From assembly GCA_034717695.1 (NCBI GenBank), contig JAYELS010000053.1:1-64000 (forward strand): DNA of 64,000 nt. Reading direction: 5' to 3'. The number at the start of each line of letters is the position of its first letter. The first letter of the stretch is position 1. Below are positions 7,248 through 15,543 of this stretch, one piece after another. The position numbers were made by a program, and so were the translations under genes. The DNA comes from NAT127 sp034717695. Its GTDB lineage: Bacteria > Pseudomonadota > Gammaproteobacteria > Pseudomonadales > Porticoccaceae. Below the pieces are notes generated by a model. It ran no database searches, was not told the DNA's origin, and saw only the letters and a list, made by a program, of their open reading frames with translations.

Positions 7248-9322
7248 GCGCGGATTTTCTCGTCGAGATCGGCACCGAGGAGCTGCCACCCAAGGCGCTC
7301 TTGAACCTGTCGGAAGTGTTCCGGGAGGAAATCCTCACAGGCTTGCGGAGCGCCGGCCTCGGGCACGGTGACACCACCCTCTATGCCGCCCCGCGCCGGC
7401 TTGCCCTGCTGGTGACAAATCTGGATGAACAGACCCCCAGCAAGGAGATCATCAACTGGGGCCCCCCCGCCAAGGTGGCGTTCGACGGCGACGGCAACCC
7501 CACCCGGGCGGCCCTCGCCTTTGCCGAGAAGAACGGCATCGCCGTGGAGACCCTCAAGGAGCACGTCGCCAATGACGGCAGCCAGGACAAGCTCTGCTAC
7601 CGGGCGGTCAGCGACGGGGTTGCCGCCCACGGGCTGCTGGCCGGCATCGTCAACGGGGCCCTCGCGGCGCTGCCCATCCCCAAGCGGATGCGCTGGGGCG
7701 CCAAGCGGGACGAGTTCGTGCGCCCGGTGCACTGGGTGGTGCTGATGCTCGGCAATACGGTGATCGTCGATCCGGTGCTGTCCATCGTCCCCGGCCAGGT
7801 CAGCCGCGGCCACCGCTTCCACAGCAGCGGCCCGGTGCGGATCCAGTCCCCCGCCAGCTACGCCGACGACCTGCGCGGCGCCCATGTGATCGCGAGCTTT
7901 GCCGAGCGCCGCGAGCTGATCCGCCAGGGTGTGGCGGAGGCCGCGAACAAGGCCGGGGGCAACGCGGTGATCGGCGACAGCCTGCTGGACGAAGTGACCG
8001 CACTCAACGAATGGCCGGTGCCCCTGGTGGGCAGCTTCGAGGCCCGCTTCCTCGAAGTGCCGCCGGAGGCGCTGATCTCCTCCATGCGGGAGCACCAGAA
8101 GTATTTCCACGTGGTGGACGACGCCGGCAAGCTGCTGCCCCTGTTCGTCACCGTGGCCAATATCGACAGCCGCGACCCGGCCCGGGTGATCGCCGGCAAC
8201 GAGAAGGTGATTCGCCCGCGCCTGACGGACGCCGCGTTCTTCTACGCCACCGACCGCAAGCACAGCCTGGCGGAGCGCCGCGAGCAGCTGCGCACCATCG
8301 TCTTCCAGGAAAAGCTCGGCTCGATCTTCGACAAGACGGAACGCATCGCCGCCCTTGCCACCCACCTGGCCCCGGCCCTCGGCGCCAACCCGCAATGGGT
8401 GAAGCGGGCGGGCGAACTGTGCAAGTCGGACCTGGTGAGCGAGATGGTCATGGAGTTCGACGACCTGCAGGGCATCATGGGCCGCTACTACGCCCGCCAC
8501 GACGGCGAGGCGGACGAGGTGGCGGAGGCCATGCTGGAGCAGTACTACCCGGCCTTCGCCGGCGACCGCCTGCCCGCCACCGCCACCGGCACCGCCATCG
8601 CCCTGGCGGATCGCATCGATACCCTGGTGGGCATCTTCGGCATCGGCCAGCCGCCCTCCGGCTCCCGGGACCCCTTCGCCCTGCGCCGCGCCAGCCTCGG
8701 GGTGCTGCGCATCCTGGTGGACAAGGGCATCGACCTCAACCTGCTTGAGACCCTCAGGTTTGCCGCCGATCTCCACCCCGGCCTCAGCGCCCGGGATGGG
8801 CTGGAGCAACAGGTGCTCGGCTATCTGCTGGAGCGCTTCCGCGCCTGGTTCGAGGAAGAGGACATCGCCACCGAGGTGTTCATGGCGGTAAGTGCCAAGA
8901 GCCTGGACAACCCCCGGGAATTCCACCTGCGGGCCCTCGCTGTCCACGGCTTCCAGCAACTGCCGGAGGCGGCGGCCCTGGCGGCGGCCAACAAGCGGGT
9001 CTCCAATATCCTCGCCAAGGCGACGGATGCGCTGCCCCCCAGCGTCGACCCGGCGCTGTTCGAGAGCGCCCAGGAGCAGGCGCTGCTGGACACGTTGCGC
9101 ACGGTCTCCACCCGCGTCGAACCGTTGCTTGCCGAGCGCGACTACCACGGCGCCATGCAGGCCATGGCCCAGCTCAAGGGGCCGGTGGACGCGTTCTTCG
9201 ACGGCGTGATGGTGATGGCGGAGGACCCCCGGGTGCGGGGCAACCGCCTGCGCCTGCTGGGCGAACTGCGGGCGCTGTTCCTCGACATCGCCGACATCTC
9301 CCTGCTGGCGCCGGCGCGCTAG
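7244..9322 (+). CDS. glyS: Glycine--tRNA ligase beta subunit
   Basis: A 692-residue beta subunit that binds tRNA-Gly for the GlyQ catalytic subunit. The N-terminus FLVEIGTEELPPKAL and internal REHQKYFHV, FFYATDRKHSLAER, VFQEKLGS, CKSDLVSEMV, EFDDLQGIMGRYYA and PPSGSRDPFALRR are standard family blocks. The C-terminal 120 residues form the anticodon-binding helical domain, ending with VMVMAEDPRVRGNRLRLL. Length is normal (E. coli 689). The start overlaps the glyQ stop, and gmhB follows after 9 bp, so glyQ-glyS-gmhB-plsC read as one operon. Confidence 0.96.
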   Translation: MSADFLVEIGTEELPPKALLNLSEVFREEILTGLRSAGLGHGDTTLYAAPRRLALLVTNLDEQTPSKEIINWGPPAKVAFDGDGNPTRAALAFAEKNGIAVETLKEHVANDGSQDKLCYRAVSDGVAAHGLLAGIVNGALAALPIPKRMRWGAKRDEFVRPVHWVVLMLGNTVIVDPVLSIVPGQVSRGHRFHSSGPVRIQSPASYADDLRGAHVIASFAERRELIRQGVAEAANKAGGNAVIGDSLLDEVTALNEWPVPLVGSFEARFLEVPPEALISSMREHQKYFHVVDDAGKLLPLFVTVANIDSRDPARVIAGNEKVIRPRLTDAAFFYATDRKHSLAERREQLRTIVFQEKLGSIFDKTERIAALATHLAPALGANPQWVKRAGELCKSDLVSEMVMEFDDLQGIMGRYYARHDGEADEVAEAMLEQYYPAFAGDRLPATATGTAIALADRIDTLVGIFGIGQPPSGSRDPFALRRASLGVLRILVDKGIDLNLLETLRFAADLHPGLSARDGLEQQVLGYLLERFRAWFEEEDIATEVFMAVSAKSLDNPREFHLRALAVHGFQQLPEAAALAAANKRVSNILAKATDALPPSVDPALFESAQEQALLDTLRTVSTRVEPLLAERDYHGAMQAMAQLKGPVDAFFDGVMVMAEDPRVRGNRLRLLGELRALFLDIADISLLAPAR

Positions 9323-9331
9323 GGTTTTGCC

Positions 9332-9898
9332 ATGGCACTGGTGATTCTCGACCGGGACGGGGTGATCAACGAGGATTCCGACGCCTTCATCAAGAGCCTG
9401 GACGAGTGGATTCCCCTGCCCGGCAGCATCGACGCCATTGCGCGCTTGAGTCGCGGCGGCTACACCGTGGCGGTGGCCACCAACCAGTCCGGCCTCGGCC
9501 GGGGCCTGTTTGGCATGGCGGAGCTTGAGGCGATGCACCGCCGCCTGCTGCAGCTGGTGATAGCAGCGGGGGGGATGATCGATGGCATCTATTACTGTCC
9601 CCACCGGCCGGATGAAGGCTGCACCTGCCGCAAGCCGCTGCCCGGCATGCTCGACGCCATCGCCCGGGACCTGGGCCAGCCCCTGGCCGGTGCCGCCGTG
9701 GTGGGGGACAGCCTGCGGGATCTCGAAGCAGGGCTCGCCCGGGGTTGTACCCCCTACCTGGTGCGCACCGGCAAGGGCGCAGCCACCGAGGCGAAGCTCC
9801 GGGCATCGGCCAGCCCCCTGCTGGCCGGGCTGCGGATCTTCGATTCCCTCGCGGAGTGCGCCGACCACCTGCTGCAACACCAAGGCACCCAACCATGA
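9332..9898 (+). CDS. gmhB: D-glycero-beta-D-manno-heptose 1,7-bisphosphate 7-phosphatase
   Basis: A 188-residue HAD-superfamily phosphatase of the ADP-heptose pathway for LPS inner core. The nucleophile and acid are Asp7 and Asp9 in ILDRDGVINED. Motif II is ATNQSG, the zinc loop is CPHRPDEGCTCRKP, and motif IV is VVGDSLRDLEAG. The zinc-binding Cys/His cluster separates GmhB from other small HAD enzymes. Its last codons overlap the ATG of the next acyltransferase gene, an association of glyS, gmhB and plsC that is common beside gyrB in Pseudomonas relatives. Confidence 0.93.
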   Translation: MALVILDRDGVINEDSDAFIKSLDEWIPLPGSIDAIARLSRGGYTVAVATNQSGLGRGLFGMAELEAMHRRLLQLVIAAGGMIDGIYYCPHRPDEGCTCRKPLPGMLDAIARDLGQPLAGAAVVGDSLRDLEAGLARGCTPYLVRTGKGAATEAKLRASASPLLAGLRIFDSLAECADHLLQHQGTQP

Positions 9899-10614
9899 AG
9901 AACGCCATCCTCGCCCTGCGCGCCTTGCTGTTCTACCTGGGCTATGGGTTGTTCGTCTCGGTGTTCAGCCTGCTGAGCTGTACCCTGGGCATGTTGCTCC
10001 CCCTGCCCGCGCGCCAGACCCTCGCCACCACCGGCAACTGGCTGATCCTCCACTGGCTGAACCTCAGTTGCGGTATCCGGGTAACGGTGATCGGCCGCGC
10101 CAACCTGCCGCCGGCGCCCTTCGTGGTGCTCAGCAATCACCAGTCCCCCTGGGAGACCTTCTATCTGCAACGCCACCTGCGCCCGGTGGCCACCATCCTC
10201 AAAAGGGAATTACTGAAGATCCCGGTGTTCGGCTGGGGGCTGGCGTCGGTAAGGCCCATCGCCATCGATCGCGGCAACCCCCGCCAGGCCATCAAGGACG
10301 TGATGGAACAGGGCAAGGACCGGCTCGCCGACGGCAATAATGTGGTGGTCTACCCCGAGGGTACCCGCATGAATCACGGGGAGTACGGCCAGTACGCCCG
10401 CAGTGGCGCCGCCCTGGCGGTGGCGGCGGGTGTACCCATCGTACCGGTGGCCCACAACGGCGGGCGATGCTGGCCGGCGCGGCGCTTCCTCAAGTACCCG
10501 GGTACCATCACCCTGGTGTTCGGCGAGCCACTGGACACGGCGGGGGGAGACAGCAAGACGTTGACCCAAAAGGCCCAGGCCTGGATTACCGCCCGGCAGC
10601 GGGAAATCGGTTAG
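9895..10614 (+). CDS. 1-acyl-sn-glycerol-3-phosphate acyltransferase (PlsC-like)
   Basis: A 239-residue LPLAT-family membrane enzyme that likely acylates lysophosphatidic acid to phosphatidic acid. An N-terminal hydrophobic helix (residues 8-40) precedes the catalytic motif, which reads NHQSPWET: H-x4-E rather than the usual H-x4-D. The acceptor-phosphate motif is YPEGTRMNHGE and the fourth block is VPIVPVAHNGG. ATG at 9895 overlaps the gmhB stop (ATGA); the long upstream in-frame extension reads through gmhB and is not coding. A strong terminator follows within 20 bp. Confidence 0.88.
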   Translation: MKNAILALRALLFYLGYGLFVSVFSLLSCTLGMLLPLPARQTLATTGNWLILHWLNLSCGIRVTVIGRANLPPAPFVVLSNHQSPWETFYLQRHLRPVATILKRELLKIPVFGWGLASVRPIAIDRGNPRQAIKDVMEQGKDRLADGNNVVVYPEGTRMNHGEYGQYARSGAALAVAAGVPIVPVAHNGGRCWPARRFLKYPGTITLVFGEPLDTAGGDSKTLTQKAQAWITARQREIG

Positions 10615-10633
10615 GTCCTTCGCCTCTTTGAAC

Positions 10634-10664
10634 AAAAAATGCCCCCGATCGGGGGCATTTTTGC
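10634..10664. terminator. Bidirectional intrinsic terminator between plsC and gyrB
   Basis: A perfect inverted repeat ATGCCCCCGATCGGGGGCAT is flanked by an A-run on the left and a T-run on the right, so it can stop both the rightward glyQS-gmhB-plsC operon and the leftward gyrB transcript that ends at 10693. Confidence 0.9.
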
Positions 10665-10692
10665 AGGGGTTGGTTGGATCCAGGCGCCCCGG

Positions 10693-13116
10693 TCAGACGT
10701 CCAGATTGGCAACCGACAGGGCGTTGGTCTCGATAAAGGCGCGGCGCGGTTCAACCTGATCCCCCATCAGGGTGTTGAACATCTGGTCGGCGCCGATGGC
10801 ATCCTCGACGGTGACCCGGAGCATGCGCCGGGTTTCCGGGTTCATGGTGGTGTCCCACAGTTGCTCCGGGTTCATCTCCCCCAGGCCCTTGTAGCGCTGA
10901 ATCGAGTAGCCCTTGCGGGATTCGTTCATCAGCCACTCCAACGCACCCTTGAACCCATTGATTTCAAAGGTTTTTTCCCCTCTTCTCACATACGCGCCAG
11001 GCTCGATCAGGTCCTTGATCTGGGCCCCCAGCTGGACAATGGCGCGGTACTCGCCGGAGGCGAAGAAATCCCGGGAGAAGGTGTAGCTGTTGGTCATGCC
11101 ATGGGCGATCACCTCCAGGGTCGGGAGGTGGATATGGCGCTCGCGGTCCTCCACCGCCACCACCTGATAGCGGTGGCTGCCGGAACGGGTGTCGCCACCC
11201 AGGGATTCCTCCAACTTGCCACACCAATCCACTACCCGGGTCTTGTCCGCCAGTTCCTCGATGGCGAGGGTCGGCATGAACACCATGTTCTCCAGGGCGA
11301 AGGCGGGATAGACCCGGGACATGCGCTCGATCATCGCCATCACCCGGCGGTAGTTCTGCACCAAGGCTTCGAGGGCGTTGCCACTGATGCCCGGAGCCTC
11401 CGGGTTGACGTGGAGGCTGGCGCCATCGAGGGCCGTCTGGGTGAGAAACTCCGTAAGCGCCGCGTCGTCCTTGAGGTATTGCTCCTGCTTGCCCTTGCTG
11501 ATCTTGTAGAGGGGCGGCTGGGCGATATAGATGTAGCCGCGCTCGATCAGCTCCCGCATCTGGCGGAAGAAAAAGGTGAGCAGCAGGGTGCGGATATGAG
11601 AGCCGTCCACGTCGGCGTCAGTCATGATGACGATGGTGTGGTAGCGGAGCTTGCCGGGATTGAACTCCTCGGTGCCGATGCCGCAGCCGAGGGCGGTTAT
11701 CAGGGTACCCACCTCGGCGCTGGACAGCATCTTGTCGAAGCGCGCCTTCTCGACGTTGAGGATCTTGCCCTTGAGGGGGAGTATCGCCTGGGTCTTGCGG
11801 TCCCGGCCCTGCTTGGCGGAGCCGCCGGCGGAGTCGCCCTCCACCAGGTACAGTTCCGACAGGGCAGGGTCCTTCTCCTGGCAATCCGCCAACTTGCCGG
11901 GCAGGCCGGCGATATCGAGGGCGCCCTTGCGGCGGGTCATCTCCCGGGCCTTGCGGGCCGCTTCCCGGGCGCGGGCCGCCTCGATCATCTTCATGACCAT
12001 GTTGCGGGCGTCCTGGGGGTTCTCCAGCAGGTAGTCCCCAAACTTGTCACCCATCTCCTGCTCCACGGCGGTTTTCACCTCGGAGCTCACCAGCTTGTCC
12101 TTGGTCTGGGAGGAGAATTTCGGGTCCGGCACCTTCACCGAGATGATCGCGGTCAATCCTTCCCGGGCGTCATCCCCGGTGGTGCTGACCTTCTCCTTCT
12201 TGGCGAGGCCTTCCTTCTCGATATAGTTGTTGAGGGTGCGGGTGAGGGCCGCGCGGAAACCCGCCAGGTGGGTGCCCCCATCCCGCTGGGGAATGTTGTT
12301 GGTGTAGCAGAAGATGTTTTCCTGGAAGCCATCGTTCCATTGCAACGCCACCTCCACGCCGATGCCATCCTCCCGCTGGTTGGAGAAGTGCATCACCTTG
12401 TTGATGGTGTTCTTGTTGTTGTTGAGATACTCCACAAAGGCGCGGAGGCCACCTTCGTATTGGTACAGCTCCTCCTTGCCGCTGCGTTCGTCCTTGAGGT
12501 GAATGCGCACCCCGGAATTGAGGAACGACAGCTCCCGCAGGCGCTTGGCGAGGATGTCAAAGTGAAAATTGATATTGGTGAAGGTCTCGGTGGAGGGAAT
12601 GAAGTGCACCGCGGTGCCGGTTTCCGTGGTGTCCCCCACCACCGCCAGGGGCGCCTGGGGCACGCCGTGGCGGTAGATCTGCTCATAGACCTTGCCATCC
12701 CGGCGAATGGTGAGGCGCAGCTGCTCGGACAGGGCGTTCACCACGGACACCCCCACCCCGTGGAGTCCACCGGACACCTTGTAGGTGTTGTCGTCGAACT
12801 TGCCCCCCGCATGGAGCACCGTCATGATCACCTCGGCGGCGGACACCCCCTCCTCATGCATGTCCACGGGGATGCCGCGACCGTTGTCCGCCACGGATAC
12901 GGATTCATCAGGATGGATGACCACCCGGATTTCCGAGCAATGGCCCGCGAGGGCCTCGTCGATGGAGTTGTCCACCAGCTCGAAGACCATGTGGTGGAGG
13001 CCGGTGCCGTCATCCGTGTCCCCGATGTACATGCCGGGGCGCTTGCGGACGGCATCCAGGCCTTTCAACACCTTGATGCTGGATGAGTCATATTCGTGGC
13101 TGTTTTCGGAGCTCAT
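10693..13116 (-). CDS. gyrB: DNA gyrase subunit B
   Basis: An 807-residue ATPase subunit of gyrase, which introduces negative supercoils with GyrA. N-terminal GHKL ATPase: VRKRPGMYIGDT, ELVDNSIDEALAG, DNGRGIPVD and GGLHGVGVSVVNALS. Transducer and TOPRIM: QTKDKLVSSEV, LVEGDSAGGSAKQGRDR, ILPLKGKILNVEKAR and the D-A-D-V-D-G-S-H metal site. C-terminus: RYKGLGEMNPEQLW and a final NALSVANLDV. The roughly 170-residue insertion typical of gammaproteobacterial GyrB is present. Start ATG at 13116 lies 2 bp from the recF stop, as expected of the dnaA-dnaN-recF-gyrB operon. Confidence 0.97.
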   Translation of the reverse strand: MSSENSHEYDSSSIKVLKGLDAVRKRPGMYIGDTDDGTGLHHMVFELVDNSIDEALAGHCSEIRVVIHPDESVSVADNGRGIPVDMHEEGVSAAEVIMTVLHAGGKFDDNTYKVSGGLHGVGVSVVNALSEQLRLTIRRDGKVYEQIYRHGVPQAPLAVVGDTTETGTAVHFIPSTETFTNINFHFDILAKRLRELSFLNSGVRIHLKDERSGKEELYQYEGGLRAFVEYLNNNKNTINKVMHFSNQREDGIGVEVALQWNDGFQENIFCYTNNIPQRDGGTHLAGFRAALTRTLNNYIEKEGLAKKEKVSTTGDDAREGLTAIISVKVPDPKFSSQTKDKLVSSEVKTAVEQEMGDKFGDYLLENPQDARNMVMKMIEAARAREAARKAREMTRRKGALDIAGLPGKLADCQEKDPALSELYLVEGDSAGGSAKQGRDRKTQAILPLKGKILNVEKARFDKMLSSAEVGTLITALGCGIGTEEFNPGKLRYHTIVIMTDADVDGSHIRTLLLTFFFRQMRELIERGYIYIAQPPLYKISKGKQEQYLKDDAALTEFLTQTALDGASLHVNPEAPGISGNALEALVQNYRRVMAMIERMSRVYPAFALENMVFMPTLAIEELADKTRVVDWCGKLEESLGGDTRSGSHRYQVVAVEDRERHIHLPTLEVIAHGMTNSYTFSRDFFASGEYRAIVQLGAQIKDLIEPGAYVRRGEKTFEINGFKGALEWLMNESRKGYSIQRYKGLGEMNPEQLWDTTMNPETRRMLRVTVEDAIGADQMFNTLMGDQVEPRRAFIETNALSVANLDV

Positions 13117-13118
13117 AG

Positions 13119-14237
13119 CTATTCCTGATTGATACTGCCTGTGTCTTGAACCCTGCCCTGTTCCACGTGGAACATTGCGAGGGTCTGATCCCCCTTCCCT
13201 GTGCCTGGCCAACTGGCAAGCAAGTCCCCGGGGTCGACCCCGGTAACGAGCACCTGCACACCCATCTCCCGCAGCAAAACGCCGACATTGGCGCGATGCC
13301 GGGCATCCAGCTCCGCCGGTAAATCGTCGAGGAGGTAGATGCACTGCCTGCCGGAACGCTGGCGAAGCAGATAACCCTGGGCCACCTTCAGCGCCGTTAC
13401 CAGGATCTTGCCCTGTCCACGGGAGAGGACTTCCACCGCCGCCTTGCCATCCACCTGGATCCTGAGGTCCGCCCGGTGGGGCCCAAGCTGGGTATGCCCG
13501 GCCTTCCTGTCCCGCTCCAGGCCATCCCGCAGCAATTCCCCAAGGTCCTGGGAGCGATCCCATCCCGCTTGGGGCAGAAGTCTGATGCCGGGAACAACGC
13601 CGAGCCGCGCACCAATCTCACCAAAAACCGGCTGGAACGCCTCGGCGTAGAGGCCGCGAAGATCCGCTATCCTGTTGGAAATCTGGACAAATTCCCTGTC
13701 CCAGACCGCCATTTGCAAGGGGTCGATTCTACCATGCCGGAGCAGGGAATTGCGGTGCTTCAGGCAGCGCTGAAACCGACCCCAGAGGTGACGGAACTCC
13801 TGTTCCACGTGGAACACACCCCAATCCAGAAAGGCCCGGCGGTAACTGGGGGCTCCCTCCAGCAGCTGGAAGCTGTCGCTGTTGAGGAGCTGGACCGGTA
13901 GGGTCTCACTGAGCCGCGAGGCACTGCGCACCACCTCCCCTCCCACCTTGAAGAGAAACTCGCCATTCGCGGCCCGATTGACGCCGATGGCGCTGGTGCG
14001 CCCCTGCTCATCCACCAGGGAGCCAAAGCAGGTGCAATCCTGGCGCTGATGATTGATCACGGAGCGTAAATTGCGGGTGCGAAACGAGCGCCCCCGGGAC
14101 AACAGGTAAACCGCTTCGAGCAGACTGGTCTTGCCGCTGCCATTGATGCCGTGCAACAGATTGGCCCCCGGGACGAGGGCGATATCAACAGCATCCAGGT
14201 TACGCAGGCCGGTCACGGCCAGTCGCTGGAGATACAT
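13119..14237 (-). CDS. recF: DNA replication and repair protein RecF
   Basis: A 372-residue SMC-like ATPase that, with RecOR, loads RecA at gaps. Walker A is GINGSGKTSLLEA (about residue 35), the ABC signature is LSRGQGK, and Walker B is IYLLDDLPAELDARHR. LGPHRADLRI is another family block. ATG at 14237 gives the conventional MYLQRLAVTGLRNLD start, although no Shine-Dalgarno is apparent before it. The coding sequence carries two perfect parS palindromes, each translated as FHVEQ, one near the C-terminus and one in the middle. It is thus a centromere-bearing gene as well as a repair gene. Confidence 0.95.
   Translation of the reverse strand: MYLQRLAVTGLRNLDAVDIALVPGANLLHGINGSGKTSLLEAVYLLSRGRSFRTRNLRSVINHQRQDCTCFGSLVDEQGRTSAIGVNRAANGEFLFKVGGEVVRSASRLSETLPVQLLNSDSFQLLEGAPSYRRAFLDWGVFHVEQEFRHLWGRFQRCLKHRNSLLRHGRIDPLQMAVWDREFVQISNRIADLRGLYAEAFQPVFGEIGARLGVVPGIRLLPQAGWDRSQDLGELLRDGLERDRKAGHTQLGPHRADLRIQVDGKAAVEVLSRGQGKILVTALKVAQGYLLRQRSGRQCIYLLDDLPAELDARHRANVGVLLREMGVQVLVTGVDPGDLLASWPGTGKGDQTLAMFHVEQGRVQDTGSINQE
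13159..13174. promoter_or_regulatory. parS site 1 (ParB-binding palindrome) within recF
   Basis: TGTTCCACGTGGAACA is a perfect 16-bp palindrome and matches the Pseudomonas/Bacillus-type parS consensus. It lies about 12 kb from parAB in the same window. Confidence 0.9.
13801..13816. promoter_or_regulatory. parS site 2 (ParB-binding palindrome) within recF
   Basis: A second exact copy of TGTTCCACGTGGAACA, 642 bp from the first and in the same codon phase of recF, so it again encodes FHVEQ. Confidence 0.9.
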
Positions 14238-14267
14238 TGCAGGGGGAAACGGGAAGGAAGGTTGGCA

Positions 14268-14312
14268 AGACCTGTGGAACACCCGCCTGACCGGCCGGTC
14301 TTCCACAGGTCT
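14268..14312. repeat. Nested inverted repeat between dnaN and recF
   Basis: AGACCTGTGGAA (14268-14279) and its exact complement TTCCACAGGTCT (14301-14312) bracket a 21-bp loop that itself contains the 12-bp palindrome GACCGGCCGGTC (14289-14300). No T-run follows, so it is not a standard intrinsic terminator. It occupies about half of the 84-bp gap and could shape mRNA between dnaN and recF or bind a protein. Confidence 0.7.
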
Positions 14313-14321
14313 CGAATGACG

Positions 14322-15425
14322 TCAGAGGCGCATCGGCATGACGACATAAAGGGCGCCGGAAGACTCTGGAGATTCCAGCAGGGCGCTGCTGTTGGCATCG
14401 GTGAGCACCATGCGGATATTGTCGCCCTTGAGAGCATTGAGGGCATCGAGCAGGTAATTGACGTTGAAGCCGATCTCCAGCTCGCCGTCCCCCTGGTAGT
14501 CGACGCCGACTTCCTCTTCCGCCTCCTCCTGTTCCGGGTTATTGGCGGTGATCTTGAGCTGGTCGCGACCGAGCTGCAGTCTCACGCCCCGGTACTTTTC
14601 GTTGGAGAGAATGGCCGCCCGGGCAAAGGCGTGGCGCAACAGTTCCCGATCCCCCACCACAAACTTGGAACCCCCCTTGGGCAACACCCGCTCGTAGTCG
14701 GGGTAGGCGCCGTCGATCAGCTTCGAGGTGAAGCGGAAGTCGCTGCCCTGGATAAGCACATGGTTGCTGCCCAGGGTCACGGTGATGCTGTCCTCGTCGG
14801 ACAGGATGCGGGACAGTTCCACCACCCCCTTGCGGGGCACGATGGCCTGGATCTTCTCGGGGATGCTGAAGGGCATCTCGCTGTAGGACATGGCGAGCCG
14901 ATGCCCGTCGGTGGCCACCGCCCGCAGCAGGCCACTCGAGGCCTCCCACAACATGCCATTGAGGTAATAGCGCACATCCTGCTGGGCCATGGCAAAGGCG
15001 GTGTCGTCGATCAACTTCTTGAGGGTAGCACCGGGAATGGTGAACTCCGCCTGACCGGGGCCTTCCTCCACGCAGGGAAACTCGCTGGCGGGGAGTGTGG
15101 AGAGGGTGAAACGGCTGCGGCCACTGGTGATCAGGATACGTCCGCCATCCTCACTGAAGTGAATATCGGCGCGGTCCGGCAGGGATTTGCAGATATCCAC
15201 CAGCTTGCGGGCAGGGACGGTGATCTCGCCGGGCTCCCCGGGCTGCTCGAGATCGGTGCGGCCGACGATTTCCACTTCCAGGTCCGTCCCGGTAAGGGAC
15301 AGCCGATTTCCCTCCAGACTGATCAGCACATTGGACAGCACCGGCAGGGTCTGACGGCGCTCCACCACGCTGACCACCAGTTGAAGGGGTTTTAGGAAGG
15401 CTTCCCGAGAAATGCTGAATTTCAT
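14322..15425 (-). CDS. dnaN: DNA polymerase III beta subunit (sliding clamp)
   Basis: A 367-residue clamp subunit that dimerises into a ring and tethers Pol III to DNA. The N-terminus MKFSISREAFLKPLQLV, the first-domain end LPVLSNVLI, VATDGHRLA in the second domain, and the C-terminal GALYVVMPMRL are all characteristic; VVMPMRL contributes to the partner-binding cleft. The length equals that of E. coli DnaN plus one residue. ATG at 15425 is chosen over a 23-residue upstream extension that lacks homology-like features. It follows dnaA after 118 bp. Confidence 0.97.
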   Translation of the reverse strand: MKFSISREAFLKPLQLVVSVVERRQTLPVLSNVLISLEGNRLSLTGTDLEVEIVGRTDLEQPGEPGEITVPARKLVDICKSLPDRADIHFSEDGGRILITSGRSRFTLSTLPASEFPCVEEGPGQAEFTIPGATLKKLIDDTAFAMAQQDVRYYLNGMLWEASSGLLRAVATDGHRLAMSYSEMPFSIPEKIQAIVPRKGVVELSRILSDEDSITVTLGSNHVLIQGSDFRFTSKLIDGAYPDYERVLPKGGSKFVVGDRELLRHAFARAAILSNEKYRGVRLQLGRDQLKITANNPEQEEAEEEVGVDYQGDGELEIGFNVNYLLDALNALKGDNIRMVLTDANSSALLESPESSGALYVVMPMRL

Positions 15426-15543
15426 AGCTCTGCGTCGTCCGGCTTGTGAAGTGAATGGATTGTCTATCGGGGGAGGGGCAACGCCGAAGGCCATCTGACG
15501 CCTTTATTCCGCGATAAATCCTTAAAAATCAACAAACTATAAA

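Noticed and set aside
7154..9892. Long minus-strand frame opposite glyS and gmhB
   Set aside because: Shadow frame; glyS and gmhB are complete with all family motifs on the plus strand.
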